Assembly (NCBI RefSeq): GCF_001552535.1
Contig: NZ_BCRJ01000070.1
Span: 1 to 51,818 of the forward strand
DNA from: Nocardioides jensenii JCM 1364 = NBRC 14755
Lineage (GTDB): Bacteria; Actinomycetota; Actinomycetes; Propionibacteriales; Nocardioidaceae
DNA: 51,818 bases
Direction: 5' to 3'
The notes under the pieces are model-generated. The model worked only from the letters and a program-made list of their open reading frames with translations, did not search any database and was not told where the DNA came from. Positions within the stretch are counted from its first letter, which is position 1, and each line of letters begins with the position of its first letter. Positions 24,403 through 33,530 of the stretch are shown piece by piece. The position numbers and the translations under genes are program-made.

Positions 24403-26973
24403 ATGAGCACACGCAAGAGACTTGTCGTCATCGGGAACGGCATGGTCGGTCACCGCTTCGTCCAGGCCGCCATCGAACGCGGCCTCACCGAGCGGTTCGA
24501 CGTCGTGGTGGTCGGCGAGGAGCCGCGGCCGGCGTACGACCGGGTGGCACTCACCTCGTTCTTCGAGGTCGGCGCCGAGCAGCTGTCCTACCTGCCCTCC
24601 GGGGCGTACGACGACCCGCGGGTGCGGCTGGTGCTCGACACCCCGGTCACCGCGATCGACCGTGACGCCCGCACCGTGAGCCTGGCCGACGGCGAGGTGA
24701 TCGGGTTCGACGTGGCCGTGCTGGCCACCGGCGCCGCACCGTTCGTGCCGCCGGTGCCCGGCAACGACCTCGGCAACGTCTTCGTCTACCGCACGATCGA
24801 GGACCTCGAGGCGATCCGCGAGGCGTCGACGACCGCGCAGGCCGGGGTCGTCATCGGCGGTGGCCTGCTCGGCCTCGAAGCGGCCAATGCCCTGCACCAG
24901 TTGGGGATCGAGGCCCACGTCGTCGAGATGGCGCCGCGACTGATGGCGGTGCAGATCGACGACGCCGGTGGTGCCACGTTGAAGCGGCACATCGAGCAGC
25001 TGGGCCTCACCGTGCACACGTCGGTGATGACCGAGTGCATCGAGGGCACCGACGGGCTGGTCAGCGGGCTGCGGTTCAAGGACAGTGACGAGCCGCTGGA
25101 CGTCGACCTGGTGATCTTCTCCGCCGGCATCCGGCCCCGCGACCGGCTGGCCCGCGACTGCGGGCTCGACGTCGCCGAGCGCGGCGGCATCCTGGTCGAC
25201 CCGCAGATGCGCACCAGCGACCCCGCGATCTACGCGATCGGTGAGTGCGCGGCCCCCGCAGGCACGATGTACGGCCTGGTCGCCCCCGGCTACCAGATGG
25301 CGGAGGTGGCCGTCGACGCGCTGGTCAACGACGAGAGCTCGGCGGCCTTCGAGGGAGCCGACATGTCCACCAAGCTCAAGCTCCTCGGCGTCGACGTGGC
25401 CAGCTTCGGCGACGCCTTCGCCACCACGGAGGGCGCACTCGAGCTGGTCTTCGCCGACGCAGTCGCGGGGGTCTACAAGAAGCTCGTCGTCTCATCCGAG
25501 GGCGACCGGCTGCTGGGCGGCATCCTGGTCGGGGACGCGTCGGCGTACGGCGTGCTGCGACCGATGGTCTCCAGCGGCATGGCACTGCCCGACAACCCCG
25601 AAGAGCTGATCCTGCCGGCCGCGCGCGGCGGCGAGCCGGTGAAGCTCGGCATGCCCGACGAGGCCGTGGTCTGCTCCTGCAACAACATCACCAAGGGCTC
25701 CATCTGCGGCACCATCGACGCCGAGGGTTGCACCGACCTGCCGTGCGTGAAGGCGTGCACGAAGGCCGGCACGGTCTGCGGCTCGTGCGTGCCGATCGTG
25801 AAGAACCTGCTCGCCGAGCGCCTCGAGGCCGCGGGCCAGACGGTGAGCAAGGGGATCTGCGAGCACTTCGACCTGACCCGTCAGGAGCTCTTCGACGTCA
25901 TCGCAGTCCACGGCTTCCAGCGCTTCGACGACATCGTCACCGCGCACGGCCGCGGCCGCGGGTGCGACATCTGCAAGCCGGCCGTCGCCTCGATCCTGGC
26001 CAGCCAGTTCAACGGCCACGTGCTCGACAGCACCACCGCGAACCTGCAGGACACCAACGACGCCTACCTGGCCAACATCCAGCGCAACGGCACCTACTCG
26101 GTCGTGCCGCGGATCCCGGGCGGCGAGATCACCGCCGACAAGCTGATCGTGATCGGCGAGGTGGCCCGCGACTTCGACCTCTACACGAAGATCACCGGGG
26201 GCCAGCGGATCGACCTGTTCGGTGCCCGCATGGAGCAGCTGCCACAGATCTGGAAGCGACTGGTGGACGCGGGCTTCGAGTCCGGCCACGCCTACGGCAA
26301 GTCGCTGCGCACGGTGAAGTCGTGCGTGGGCTCGACGTGGTGCCGCTTCGGCGTGCAGGACTCGGTGCAGATGGCGATCGACCTCGAGCTGCGCTACCGC
26401 GGGCTCCGTTCCCCGCACAAGCTCAAGGGCGGCGTCAGCGGGTGCGCCCGCGAGTGCGCCGAGGCCCGCGGCAAGGACTTCGGCATCATCGCCACCGAGA
26501 AGGGCTGGAACCTCTACGTCTGCGGCAACGGGGGAGCGATCCCGGCGCACGCGCAGCTGCTGGCCAGCGACCTGTCGGGTGCGGACCTGGTCCGCTTCCT
26601 CGACCGGTTCCTGATGTACTACATCCGCACCGCAGACCGCCTGCAACGTACGTCGACCTGGCTCGGCACGATCGACGGTGGGCTCGAGCGGGTCCGTGAG
26701 ATCGTGGTGGACGACGCCCTGGGTCTCGGCGCCGAACTGGAGGCGGAGATGGCACGCCACGTGGACTCCTACTTCGACGAGTGGAAGGCCACCATCGAGG
26801 ACGAGGAGAAGCTCTCCCGCTTCGTCTCGTTCGTCAACGCCCCCGGTGTGCCCGACCCGAACATCAGCTTCGACACCACGCGCGGCCAGATCCGGCCCAC
26901 CCAGGGCGACGAGCCGGTCTCGCTCGGGGCCAGCATCCCCGTCGGGATGCCGACCGCGGCGGTCCTGCGATGA
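24403..26973 (+). CDS. nirB: NADH-dependent nitrite reductase large subunit
   Basis: Six-electron reduction of nitrite to ammonium, 856 aa, full length. Domains in order: FAD/NAD(P) module (VVIGNGMVGHRFVQ; VVIGGGLLGLEAANAL), BFD-like [2Fe-2S] segments (VCSCNNITKGSICG with CVKACTKAGTVCGSC), a ferredoxin-like repeat, and the siroheme/[4Fe-4S] domain whose ligands are in CVGSTWCRFG and SGCARECAEA. ATG 24403 has GGAAGGA upstream; an in-frame extension of 32 codons covers the promoter. ATGA overlap joins it to nirD. Siroheme for it would be finished by the CbiX-type chelatase three genes on. Confidence 0.96.
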   Translation: MSTRKRLVVIGNGMVGHRFVQAAIERGLTERFDVVVVGEEPRPAYDRVALTSFFEVGAEQLSYLPSGAYDDPRVRLVLDTPVTAIDRDARTVSLADGEVIGFDVAVLATGAAPFVPPVPGNDLGNVFVYRTIEDLEAIREASTTAQAGVVIGGGLLGLEAANALHQLGIEAHVVEMAPRLMAVQIDDAGGATLKRHIEQLGLTVHTSVMTECIEGTDGLVSGLRFKDSDEPLDVDLVIFSAGIRPRDRLARDCGLDVAERGGILVDPQMRTSDPAIYAIGECAAPAGTMYGLVAPGYQMAEVAVDALVNDESSAAFEGADMSTKLKLLGVDVASFGDAFATTEGALELVFADAVAGVYKKLVVSSEGDRLLGGILVGDASAYGVLRPMVSSGMALPDNPEELILPAARGGEPVKLGMPDEAVVCSCNNITKGSICGTIDAEGCTDLPCVKACTKAGTVCGSCVPIVKNLLAERLEAAGQTVSKGICEHFDLTRQELFDVIAVHGFQRFDDIVTAHGRGRGCDICKPAVASILASQFNGHVLDSTTANLQDTNDAYLANIQRNGTYSVVPRIPGGEITADKLIVIGEVARDFDLYTKITGGQRIDLFGARMEQLPQIWKRLVDAGFESGHAYGKSLRTVKSCVGSTWCRFGVQDSVQMAIDLELRYRGLRSPHKLKGGVSGCARECAEARGKDFGIIATEKGWNLYVCGNGGAIPAHAQLLASDLSGADLVRFLDRFLMYYIRTADRLQRTSTWLGTIDGGLERVREIVVDDALGLGAELEAEMARHVDSYFDEWKATIEDEEKLSRFVSFVNAPGVPDPNISFDTTRGQIRPTQGDEPVSLGASIPVGMPTAAVLR

Positions 26974-27314
26974 CCGGACGGGAGTGGGAGCCGATCTGCC
27001 CGCTGACCGCTCTCGAGGTCGAGCGCGGTGTGACGGCACTGGTGCACGGGCAGGCGGTCGCGATCTTCCGCACCCACGACGACGAGGTCTTCGCGCTCGG
27101 CAACTACGACCCCTTCGCCAAGGCCAGCGTGCTGGCCCGCGGCATCGTTGGCACCCGCGGTGAGATCCCGTTCGTGGCCTCGCCGATGCACAAGCACGCG
27201 TTCGACCTGCGCACCGGCCAGTGTCTCGACGACGACCACGTCCACGTGCCGTCGTACGTCGTCCGCGTGGTGGAGGGCGTCGTCCAGGTCGGGCAGCGCG
27301 TGGAGGCGGCATGA
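26970..27314 (+). CDS. nirD: Nitrite reductase small subunit
   Basis: 114 aa with a Rieske-like fold. Like other assimilatory NirD proteins it lacks the paired Cys-x-His cluster ligands: the segment reads SPMHKHAFDLRTGQC, so no [2Fe-2S] centre is expected. It stabilises or tunes NirB in the complex. ATG overlaps the nirB stop and its stop overlaps nnaR (both ATGA), so the four genes are tightly coupled. The longer upstream frame lies inside nirB and is disregarded. Confidence 0.92.
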   Translation: MTGREWEPICPLTALEVERGVTALVHGQAVAIFRTHDDEVFALGNYDPFAKASVLARGIVGTRGEIPFVASPMHKHAFDLRTGQCLDDDHVHVPSYVVRVVEGVVQVGQRVEAA

Positions 27315-28420
27315 CCGGCGATCGGCCTCTCGAGGGTTTCCGGGTCGGGGTCACTGCGGCCCGCAAGGCCGAGGAGCAACGTGCCCTGTTGGAGCGGCGC
27401 GGCGCCCAGGTCGAGTGGTCGCCGATGCTGTCGGTGGAGCCGAACAAGATCGACGCCGGGCTGCGGGAGGCCACCGAGCGGGTGCTGGCCGAGCCGGTCG
27501 ACCTGTTCGTGGCCACCACCGGCATCGGCCTGACGTCCTGGTTCGCCGCGGTCGAGGATTGGGGTCTGCGCGAACGGCTCCTGGCCTCGTTGGCGCAGGC
27601 GGAGATCCTGGCCCGTGGCCCCAAGTCGGTCGGTGCCCTGCGCCGGGCCGGGTTGCGCGAGCTGTGGGCTCCGGAGTCCGAACGCTTCGAGGACGTGCTC
27701 GCCCACCTGCGCGGTCGTGATCTCTCCGGCCTGCGCATCGTCGTGCAGGAGCACGGCCAGTCTCTCTCCGCCGTGGCGCACGCGCTGCGGCGGCAGGGAG
27801 CGGACGTCGACGTGGTCACCGTCTATCGGGTCGAGGGGCCCGAGGACCCGGCGCCCGCCTTTCGCATGGTCGACCTGATCGCGGAGCGCAAGCTGGACGC
27901 GGTGACGTTCACCGCCGCCCCGGCGGTGGCCGCCCTGATGGACCTGGCCGGGGCGGTCGGCCTGCGCGACGAGGTCGTGGCCGCCTTCCAGGCCGACGTG
28001 GTCGCCGCCTGCGTGGGCCCGGTGACCGCCGCTGCGTTCGAGATGTGGGGCGTGCCGACGGTGCAGCCGGAGCGTTCCCGCACCGCGGCCCTGGTCAAGC
28101 TGCTGGAGACCGAGCTGCCGGTGCGCCGTGCCGGTCAGGCATTCGACGTCGCCGGTCACGTGCTGTTGCTGCACGGCGACCAGGTGCTGCTCGACGGCGT
28201 GCCCGTGCACCTGTCACCGTCGCCGATGGCGGTGCTGCAGGCGCTGGCGGTCAACCCCGGACACGTCGTCCCGCGGCGCGAGCTGCTGGCCGCTCTGCCG
28301 ACCGGACAGGCCGCCTCCGAGCACGCGGTGGAGATGGCAGTGGCTCGGTTGCGTGCGGCCCTCGGCACCCGTGTCGTGCAGACAGTCGTCAAGCGGGGTT
28401 ATCGATTGGCGACTCCATGA
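27311..28420 (+). CDS. nnaR: NnaR-type nitrate/nitrite regulator (HemD domain plus winged helix)
   Basis: 369 aa fusion. Residues 1-265 have the uroporphyrinogen-III synthase fold (GFRVGVTAARKAEEQ; TGIGLTSWFAAVE; VVTVYRVEGPEDPAPAF; VACVGPVTAAAFEMWG). Residues 275-369 form an OmpR-type winged helix (LDGVPVHLSPSPMAVLQALA; EMAVARLRAALGTRVVQTVV; KRGYRL). In Mycobacterium smegmatis and Streptomyces a protein of this design, NnaR, co-activates narK and nirB with GlnR. Its position after nirBD and before a siroheme chelatase fits that role, and the HemD domain may sense a tetrapyrrole rather than catalyse. An enzymatic HemD function is the alternative. Confidence 0.88.
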   Translation: MTGDRPLEGFRVGVTAARKAEEQRALLERRGAQVEWSPMLSVEPNKIDAGLREATERVLAEPVDLFVATTGIGLTSWFAAVEDWGLRERLLASLAQAEILARGPKSVGALRRAGLRELWAPESERFEDVLAHLRGRDLSGLRIVVQEHGQSLSAVAHALRRQGADVDVVTVYRVEGPEDPAPAFRMVDLIAERKLDAVTFTAAPAVAALMDLAGAVGLRDEVVAAFQADVVAACVGPVTAAAFEMWGVPTVQPERSRTAALVKLLETELPVRRAGQAFDVAGHVLLLHGDQVLLDGVPVHLSPSPMAVLQALAVNPGHVVPRRELLAALPTGQAASEHAVEMAVARLRAALGTRVVQTVVKRGYRLATP

Positions 28421-29154
28421 CGGTCGGTTTCGGCCAGGCGCCCGGGCGCGGGTCCGCGACGTTGCCTTCGTTGGTCACCGTCGCGCACGGCACCAGGTTG
28501 TCGGCCGGCAACCGGGTCGCGGTGGCGATCACGGCCCAGGCCCGGCGCCGCCTGGAGGTGCCCGGCACCACGTCGTACGTCGAGCTGTGTCGGCCTCGCT
28601 TCACGGACGTGATGGCTGGCAGCCACGGACCGTCGGTGGCGGTGCCACTGCTGCTCTCGTCGGGCTTCCACACCCGGGTCGACCTGCCCGCGGCCGTGGC
28701 CCGCTCGCCGTACCCGGTGCGGCTGGCCGGTCCGCTCGGCCCGCACCCGCTGCTTGCCGAGGTGATGCTCCGACGTCTGCTGGGCGCCTGCGCCCGCCCC
28801 GACGACCCTGTGGTGATGGCCGCCGCGGGGTCGAACGACCCGGCGGCGCTGGTCGACCTCGCCGAGATGACCAGGCTGCTGCAGCGGCGTTGGGACGCCC
28901 CGGTGCACCTGGCCACGGTCACCGGCTGCGGGCCGAGGTTGTTCGACACGGTCGCGGCCGCGCGCACCGGGGGCCGGGTTGCCGTGGTGCCCTACCTGCT
29001 CGCGCCGGGGCACTTCCTCGGGCAGGTCCGCCGGCGCGCCGCCTCGGCAGGAGCGTCCCTGGTGGCCGACGTGATCGGTGCCGACCCGTTGGTCGCCGAG
29101 CTCGTCGTACGCCGATTCGCCGCCGCCCTGCGCGACCAGTCCCGCGCCGCCTGA
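28417..29154 (+). CDS. CbiX/SirB-type sirohydrochlorin chelatase
   Basis: 245 aa, two CbiX-type half domains. The first has the catalytic histidine in TVAHGTR (H24) and a metal-site region around VPLLLSSGFHTRVD; the second has MAAAGSNDP where the usual histidine is Ala, so only the first half keeps the active-site signature. VPYLLAPGHFLGQV adds a C-terminal histidine typical of the family. It would insert iron into sirohydrochlorin to give siroheme for NirB. ATGA overlap with nnaR; last gene of the operon. The methyltransferase that makes the precursor is not in the window. Confidence 0.85.
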   Translation: MTVGFGQAPGRGSATLPSLVTVAHGTRLSAGNRVAVAITAQARRRLEVPGTTSYVELCRPRFTDVMAGSHGPSVAVPLLLSSGFHTRVDLPAAVARSPYPVRLAGPLGPHPLLAEVMLRRLLGACARPDDPVVMAAAGSNDPAALVDLAEMTRLLQRRWDAPVHLATVTGCGPRLFDTVAAARTGGRVAVVPYLLAPGHFLGQVRRRAASAGASLVADVIGADPLVAELVVRRFAAALRDQSRAA

Positions 29155-29157
29155 CCC

Positions 29158-29631
29158 TCAGACGATCAGGGCGGTGGCGATGGCGGCGACACCTTCGCCT
29201 CGCCCGGTCAGGCCCAGGCCGTCGGTGGTGGTCGCCGAGATCGACACCGGGGCGCCGACGACCTCGGAGAGCACGCGCTGCGCCTCGTCACGCCGTGAGC
29301 CCAGCCGGGGTCGGTTGCCGATCACCTGGATCGCCACGTTGCCGATCGTGAAGCCCTCCGCCCGCACGCGTCGTACGGTCTCGGCCAGCAGCGCGGTGCC
29401 CGACGCACCCGCCCACTCCGGCTCGGCCGTGCCGTAGTTCGTGCCGAGGTCACCCAGCCCGGCCGCGGAGAACAACGCGTCGCAGGCGGCGTGGGCGGCG
29501 ACGTCGGCGTCGGAGTGGCCCTCGAGTCCGGCCGGCTCGTCGGGCCAGGCCAGGCCGGCCAGCATCATCGGCCGGTCGACGGCGAATTTGTGGACGTCGG
29601 TGCCGATGCCTGTGCGGGGGGTCGGAGTCAC
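29158..29631 (-). CDS. ispF: 2-C-methyl-D-erythritol 2,4-cyclodiphosphate synthase
   Basis: Non-mevalonate isoprenoid pathway cyclase, 157 aa. Zinc ligands D12 and H14 lie in [11 protein letters not shown] and H47 in [14 protein letters not shown]; the C-terminal [14 protein letters not shown] is the CDP-binding motif. GTG 29631 is chosen because the family begins a few residues before the RTGIG strand. ispD, which normally precedes ispF and is often adjacent to carD, is not here. The gene converges with the nitrate operon and is divergent from the molybdoenzyme, whose start is only 6 bases away. Confidence 0.95.
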   Translation of the reverse strand: MTPTPRTGIGTDVHKFAVDRPMMLAGLAWPDEPAGLEGHSDADVAAHAACDALFSAAGLGDLGTNYGTAEPEWAGASGTALLAETVRRVRAEGFTIGNVAIQVIGNRPRLGSRRDEAQRVLSEVVGAPVSISATTTDGLGLTGRGEGVAAIATALIV

Positions 29632-29637
29632 GAGACA

Positions 29638-31185
29638 ATGATGCCTGAGAACATGGACGTCGTGACGACCCCCCGAGGAGCCTGGTCGGCCGCCGGTGCC
29701 GTGGCCGGTGTGGCAGGACTGGCCGTGAGCCATGCCGCGACCATGGTCCTGACGCTGCGCTCATCGCCGCTGGTCGCCGTCGCCGAGCTGGTCATCCAGC
29801 ACGTGCCGGGTGTGGTGGCCGAACGCGTGATCGAGTTCCTCGGCACCAAGGACAAGCCGTTCCTGGTCGTCGTCATCTTCATCCTGATGATGCTGTTCGC
29901 GATGTGGGCCGGTCGGCTCGCAGAACGCTCCTGGTGGAAGCCGATCCTGGTCTGGCTCGGCATGGGCGGATTCGCGCTGCTCGCGGTCCTGACCCGCTTC
30001 GACGCGACCGCGCTCGACTACCTGCCGGTCACTGCCGGTGTGGTCACCTGGATCGTCGTCCTCTCCTTCGTCACCGAGCCGCTGCACTCGATCGATGCCG
30101 AGAGCGACACCCCCGCGGACGGCAGGTCCCGACGCAGCTTCATCATCCGCAGCACGGTGCTCGGCGTGGCCGGCATCGGTGTCGGCATCTTCGGCCAGAA
30201 CTTCGGGGCCAAGCGCCGCCACGTCGAACAGACCCGGCGGCTGCTGAACCTCCCGATCACCGACCGCATGCCGCCGATGGGGGTGCACGTCGAGCTCGAC
30301 GACCTTCCCCCGTGGCAGACGCCGAACGGGGTCTTCTACAAGATCCACACCGCGGTCGTCGTACCCACGATCGAGCCGCAGGACTGGTCGCTGCGCATCC
30401 ACGGCCTGGTCGACCAGGAGATCACCCTGACCTACCAGGAGCTGATCGACCGCCCGATCATCCAACGCTGGATCACCCTGAACTGCGTCTCCAACCCGGT
30501 CGGCGGTCCACTGATCGGCAACGCCTGGTGGTCCGGCGTCCGGCTGTCCGACCTGCTCGAGGAGGCCGGCGTCTCCGCCGAGGCCGACGCGATCCTGCAG
30601 ACCTCGCAGGACGGATGGACCTGCGGTACGCCGATCGAGGCGGTCACCGATCCCGAACGCCACGCCATGCTGGCGATCGGGATGAACGGCGACGCGCTGC
30701 CCATCGATCACGGCTTCCCCGTGCGCACCGTGGTGCCGGGGCTCTACGGCTACGTCTCGGCCTGCAAGTGGGTGGTCGACATCGAGGTGACGAAGTTCGA
30801 GGACTTCGAGGCCTACTGGACCGGCAAGGGCTGGTCCGAGAAAGGTCCGGTCAAGATCGCCTCGCGCATCGACGCGCCGCAGAACGGCGACGACGTCGAG
30901 GTCGGCGTGGTCTCGATCGGCGGCCACGCGTGGGCCCAGCACACCGGGATCAGCAGCGTCGAGGTGGCCATCGACGGTGGCGACTGGGCGCCGGTCGAGC
31001 TCGGATTCGTGCCCAACACCGACACCTGGGTGCAGTGGAAGGCCGACGTGGAGCTGGAAGAGGGCGATCACACCGTGCTGGTGCGTGCGGTCGGCGCCGA
31101 CGGCGAGACCCAGACCGGTGTCGAGCGCGACACCGCTCCCGACGGTGCCACCGGCTGGCACCAGATCGAGGTGACCGCGAAATGA
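29638..31185 (+). CDS. Membrane-anchored sulfite-oxidase-fold molybdoenzyme
   Basis: About 515 aa. Four membrane helices fill the first 170 residues ([57 protein letters not shown]). A twin-arginine-like [16 protein letters not shown] near 165 precedes the periplasmic sulfite-oxidase domain, whose molybdenum-binding Cys is C283 in [11 protein letters not shown] Mo-co dimerisation-like Ig domain ends the protein ([16 protein letters not shown]). Actinobacterial relatives act on unknown substrates. ATG 29638 is used (GGAG 11 bases ahead); 29641 or 29653 are possible. It overlaps the SDR start by 4 bases. Confidence 0.87.
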   Translation: MMPENMDVVTTPRGAWSAAGAVAGVAGLAVSHAATMVLTLRSSPLVAVAELVIQHVPGVVAERVIEFLGTKDKPFLVVVIFILMMLFAMWAGRLAERSWWKPILVWLGMGGFALLAVLTRFDATALDYLPVTAGVVTWIVVLSFVTEPLHSIDAESDTPADGRSRRSFIIRSTVLGVAGIGVGIFGQNFGAKRRHVEQTRRLLNLPITDRMPPMGVHVELDDLPPWQTPNGVFYKIHTAVVVPTIEPQDWSLRIHGLVDQEITLTYQELIDRPIIQRWITLNCVSNPVGGPLIGNAWWSGVRLSDLLEEAGVSAEADAILQTSQDGWTCGTPIEAVTDPERHAMLAIGMNGDALPIDHGFPVRTVVPGLYGYVSACKWVVDIEVTKFEDFEAYWTGKGWSEKGPVKIASRIDAPQNGDDVEVGVVSIGGHAWAQHTGISSVEVAIDGGDWAPVELGFVPNTDTWVQWKADVELEEGDHTVLVRAVGADGETQTGVERDTAPDGATGWHQIEVTAK

Positions 31186-31946
31186 CCTTCCCCACGCACG
31201 GTGCGGCCCTCGTGGTCGGCGGCAGCGGCGGCCTGGGCGCCGCCACGGCCCGCTTGCTGGCCTCCCGGGGCAGCCACGTCGCGCTCACCTTCCACGCCAA
31301 CGTCGACGCCGGTACGACGACCGCAGCCTCCTGCCGCGAGTGGGGCGTCCGCGCCGCGGCGTACCGTCTCGACGTGGGCTCACCGGCTGACTGTGTCGAG
31401 GTGGTCGCCCGGGTCGTCGAGGAGTTCGGCGGGCTGCACACCTTGGTGCACGCGGCCGGACCCCACGTGCCGATGACCCATCTCTCGCGGGTCGACCCTG
31501 GCGACATGGCCCGGCAGCTGGCCGCCGACCCGGCCGGATTCTTCAACGTGGTCCACCCCGCACTGCCGCACCTGCGTGCCAGCGGCGGCTCGATCGTGGC
31601 GGTCACCACCGCGGCAACTGCCCGCTTCCCGGTCCGCGACGGGCTCTCCGCCGGGCCCAAGGGGGCGGTCGAGGCACTGGTCCGCGGGCTCGCGGCCGAG
31701 GAGGGACGGTTCGGCGTACGCGTCAACGCGGTAGGGCCCGGCATGCTCACCGACGGCATGGCCGCCCGCCTGATCGACTCGGGCGAGCTCTCGGAGGCGG
31801 CCCTCGAGGTGACCCGCGACAACATTCCGCTGCGCCGGTTCGGCAACGCCCGCGACATCGCCGAGGCGGTCTGCTTCCTGGCCTCCGACGCGGCCGGCTT
31901 CATCTCCGGCCAGAAGCTGGACGTCGACGGCGGCTACTCCACCTGA
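31182..31946 (+). CDS. Short-chain dehydrogenase/reductase, atypical active site
   Basis: 254 aa Rossmann-fold oxidoreductase. The cofactor loop is VVGGSGGLGAATARLL and the C-terminal motif VNAVGPGML plus GQKLDVDGGYST is typical of classical SDRs. The catalytic YxxxK is SAGPK: lysine K160 is kept but S156 replaces tyrosine, and the usual NNAG is HAAG. Some families (2,4-dienoyl-CoA reductases) also have SxxxK with a tyrosine from elsewhere, so it may still be an enzyme. ATGA overlap with the molybdoenzyme suggests they work together. It ends 10 bases before the palindromic repeat B. Confidence 0.85.
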   Translation: MTFPTHGAALVVGGSGGLGAATARLLASRGSHVALTFHANVDAGTTTAASCREWGVRAAAYRLDVGSPADCVEVVARVVEEFGGLHTLVHAAGPHVPMTHLSRVDPGDMARQLAADPAGFFNVVHPALPHLRASGGSIVAVTTAATARFPVRDGLSAGPKGAVEALVRGLAAEEGRFGVRVNAVGPGMLTDGMAARLIDSGELSEAALEVTRDNIPLRRFGNARDIAEAVCFLASDAAGFISGQKLDVDGGYST

Positions 31947-31955
31947 GCCCCCTTC

Positions 31956-32052
31956 GGGATACTCCCTGACGTTCGGACCTCGGGAAATGCCGCGGGAGGG
32001 TCCGAACGTCAGGGAGTATCCCGTTCGAAGGGGCCAAACGTCAGGGAGTATC
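31956..32052. repeat. Dispersed palindromic repeat, three-arm copy B
   Basis: Left arm 31956-31980 and right arm 31997-32022 are a long inverted pair (GGATACTCCCTGACGTTC against GAACGTCAGGGAGTATCC) around a 19-base loop. A third arm, AAACGTCAGGGAGTATC (32036-32052), repeats the right arm in direct orientation exactly 32 bases later. Copy C at 48074-48159 has the same three arms and the same 32-base period. It fills most of the 146-base gap between the SDR and cysS. Confidence 0.92.
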
Positions 32053-32079
32053 GAATCGTCAGGGGGGTGGGGCGACCCC

Positions 32080-32092
32080 TAGGATTGGGCGG
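32080..32092 (+). promoter_or_regulatory. Putative leaderless promoter of cysS
   Basis: TAGGAT (32080-32085) lies 7 bases before GTG 32093 and there is no Shine-Dalgarno sequence. It lies 27 bases past the third repeat arm. I saw no T-box or other riboswitch-like leader. Confidence 0.55.
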
Positions 32093-33529
32093 GTGAGCCT
32101 CCAGTTCTATGACACCGCGACCCGCGAAGTGCGTGACTTCGTGCCCCTCGAGGAGGGGAAGGCCGGCATCTACCTGTGCGGGCTCACGGTGCAGTCGGAG
32201 CCGCACGTCGGGCACATCCGTTCGGGCGTGAACTTCGACGTGCTGCAACGGTGGCTGCGGGCCTCCGGTTACCAGGTGACGTTCATCCGCAACACCACCG
32301 ACATCGACGACAAGATCCTGATCAAGGCCGCCGAGCAGGGCCGCCCCTGGTACAACCTCGCCTACGACATGTCGCGCGAGCTGACCAAGGCGTACGCCGC
32401 CCTCAACGTCGCTCCGCCGACCTACGAACCGGCGGCCACCGGCCACATCCCGGAGATGGTCGAGCTGATCTCCGAGCTGATCGAGCGTGGCCACGCCTAC
32501 GCGGCCGAGGACGGCTCGGGTGACGTCTACTTCGACGTCCGGTCCTGGCCGGCGTACGGCGAGCTGTCGGGGCAGCGGATCGACGACATGGAGGCGGCCG
32601 CCGACGCCGACCCGCGCGGCAAGCGCGACCCCCGTGACTTCGCCCTGTGGAAGGGCCAGAAGTTGGGGACGGAGCCGGACACCGCCGCGTGGCCGAGCCC
32701 GTGGGGCAAGGGACGTCCGGGTTGGCACATCGAGTGCTCGGCGATGGCCGGCAAGTACCTCGGCACCGCCTTCGACATCCACGGCGGCGGCCTGGACCTG
32801 CGCTTCCCCCACCACGAGAACGAGCAGGCGCAGTCGCGCGCGGCCGGCCACCCGTTCGCGTCGTACTGGCTGCACAACGCCTGGATCACCACCTCCGGCG
32901 AGAAGATGAGCAAGTCGCTCGGCAACTCGCTGCTGGTGCCCAACGTGCTCGAGCGGGTGCGGGCCATCGAGCTCCGGTTCTACATGGTCTCCGCCCACTA
33001 CCGCTCGCACGTCGAGTTCAGCTTCGAGGCGCTCGACGAGGCCGCGGTGGGCTTCCGTCGCATCGAGAACTTCCTGGCCCGTGCCGCCGCCGAGCTCGGC
33101 GAGGTGCCGACCGGTGGGCTGCTCTGCGCCGACTTCGTCAACGCCATGGACGACGACCTCGGTACGCCGGCCGCGGTCGCGGCGATCCACGACGTGGTGC
33201 GTGAGGGCAACAAGCTGCTGGGCACGGGCTCGACCGACGCGCTGCGCGGGAACGCCGCATCAGTGCGGGCCATGCTCGACGTGCTCGGCCTCGACCCCGC
33301 CGACCCCGCGTTCGTGAGCGGCTCGACCGGCCAGACCGACAAGCTGAGCGCCGCGGTCGACGTACTCATCACCACCCTGCTCGAGCAGCGCAACGAGGCG
33401 CGGGCAGCCAAGGACTACGCCACCGCCGACGCGATCCGCGATCGCATCAAGGCGGCCGGCATCGAGATCGAGGACACGCCCAGCGGTCCGCAGTGGTCTC
33501 TCGAGACAACCGAAGTGGAGCAGAGCTGA
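32093..33529 (+). CDS. cysS: Cysteinyl-tRNA synthetase
   Basis: Charges tRNA-Cys, 478 aa, class I. Zinc ligand C29 is in YLCGLTV, the HIGH motif appears as HVGH (38-41), the second zinc cluster is in [10 protein letters not shown] with [15 protein letters not shown], and KMSKS is at 271-275 in [10 protein letters not shown]. The C-terminal anticodon-binding helices end in [16 protein letters not shown]. All residues expected for cysteine specificity are present. rlmB starts 1 base after the stop codon region, a conserved actinobacterial pairing. Confidence 0.97.
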   Translation: MSLQFYDTATREVRDFVPLEEGKAGIYLCGLTVQSEPHVGHIRSGVNFDVLQRWLRASGYQVTFIRNTTDIDDKILIKAAEQGRPWYNLAYDMSRELTKAYAALNVAPPTYEPAATGHIPEMVELISELIERGHAYAAEDGSGDVYFDVRSWPAYGELSGQRIDDMEAAADADPRGKRDPRDFALWKGQKLGTEPDTAAWPSPWGKGRPGWHIECSAMAGKYLGTAFDIHGGGLDLRFPHHENEQAQSRAAGHPFASYWLHNAWITTSGEKMSKSLGNSLLVPNVLERVRAIELRFYMVSAHYRSHVEFSFEALDEAAVGFRRIENFLARAAAELGEVPTGGLLCADFVNAMDDDLGTPAAVAAIHDVVREGNKLLGTGSTDALRGNAASVRAMLDVLGLDPADPAFVSGSTGQTDKLSAAVDVLITTLLEQRNEARAAKDYATADAIRDRIKAAGIEIEDTPSGPQWSLETTEVEQS

Positions 33530-33530
33530 C

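Noticed and set aside
26970..27314. Rieske [2Fe-2S] cluster in NirD
   Set aside because: The paired Cys-x-His and Cys-x2-His ligands are absent, as is normal for assimilatory NirD.
25492..27819. 775-codon frame antisense to nirB, nirD and nnaR
   Set aside because: It crosses three well-supported overlapping genes and shows only Arg/Ala/Gly-rich shadow sequence.
32053..32092. T-box or other riboswitch before cysS
   Set aside because: The space between repeat B and the -10 box is too short and the transcript appears leaderless.
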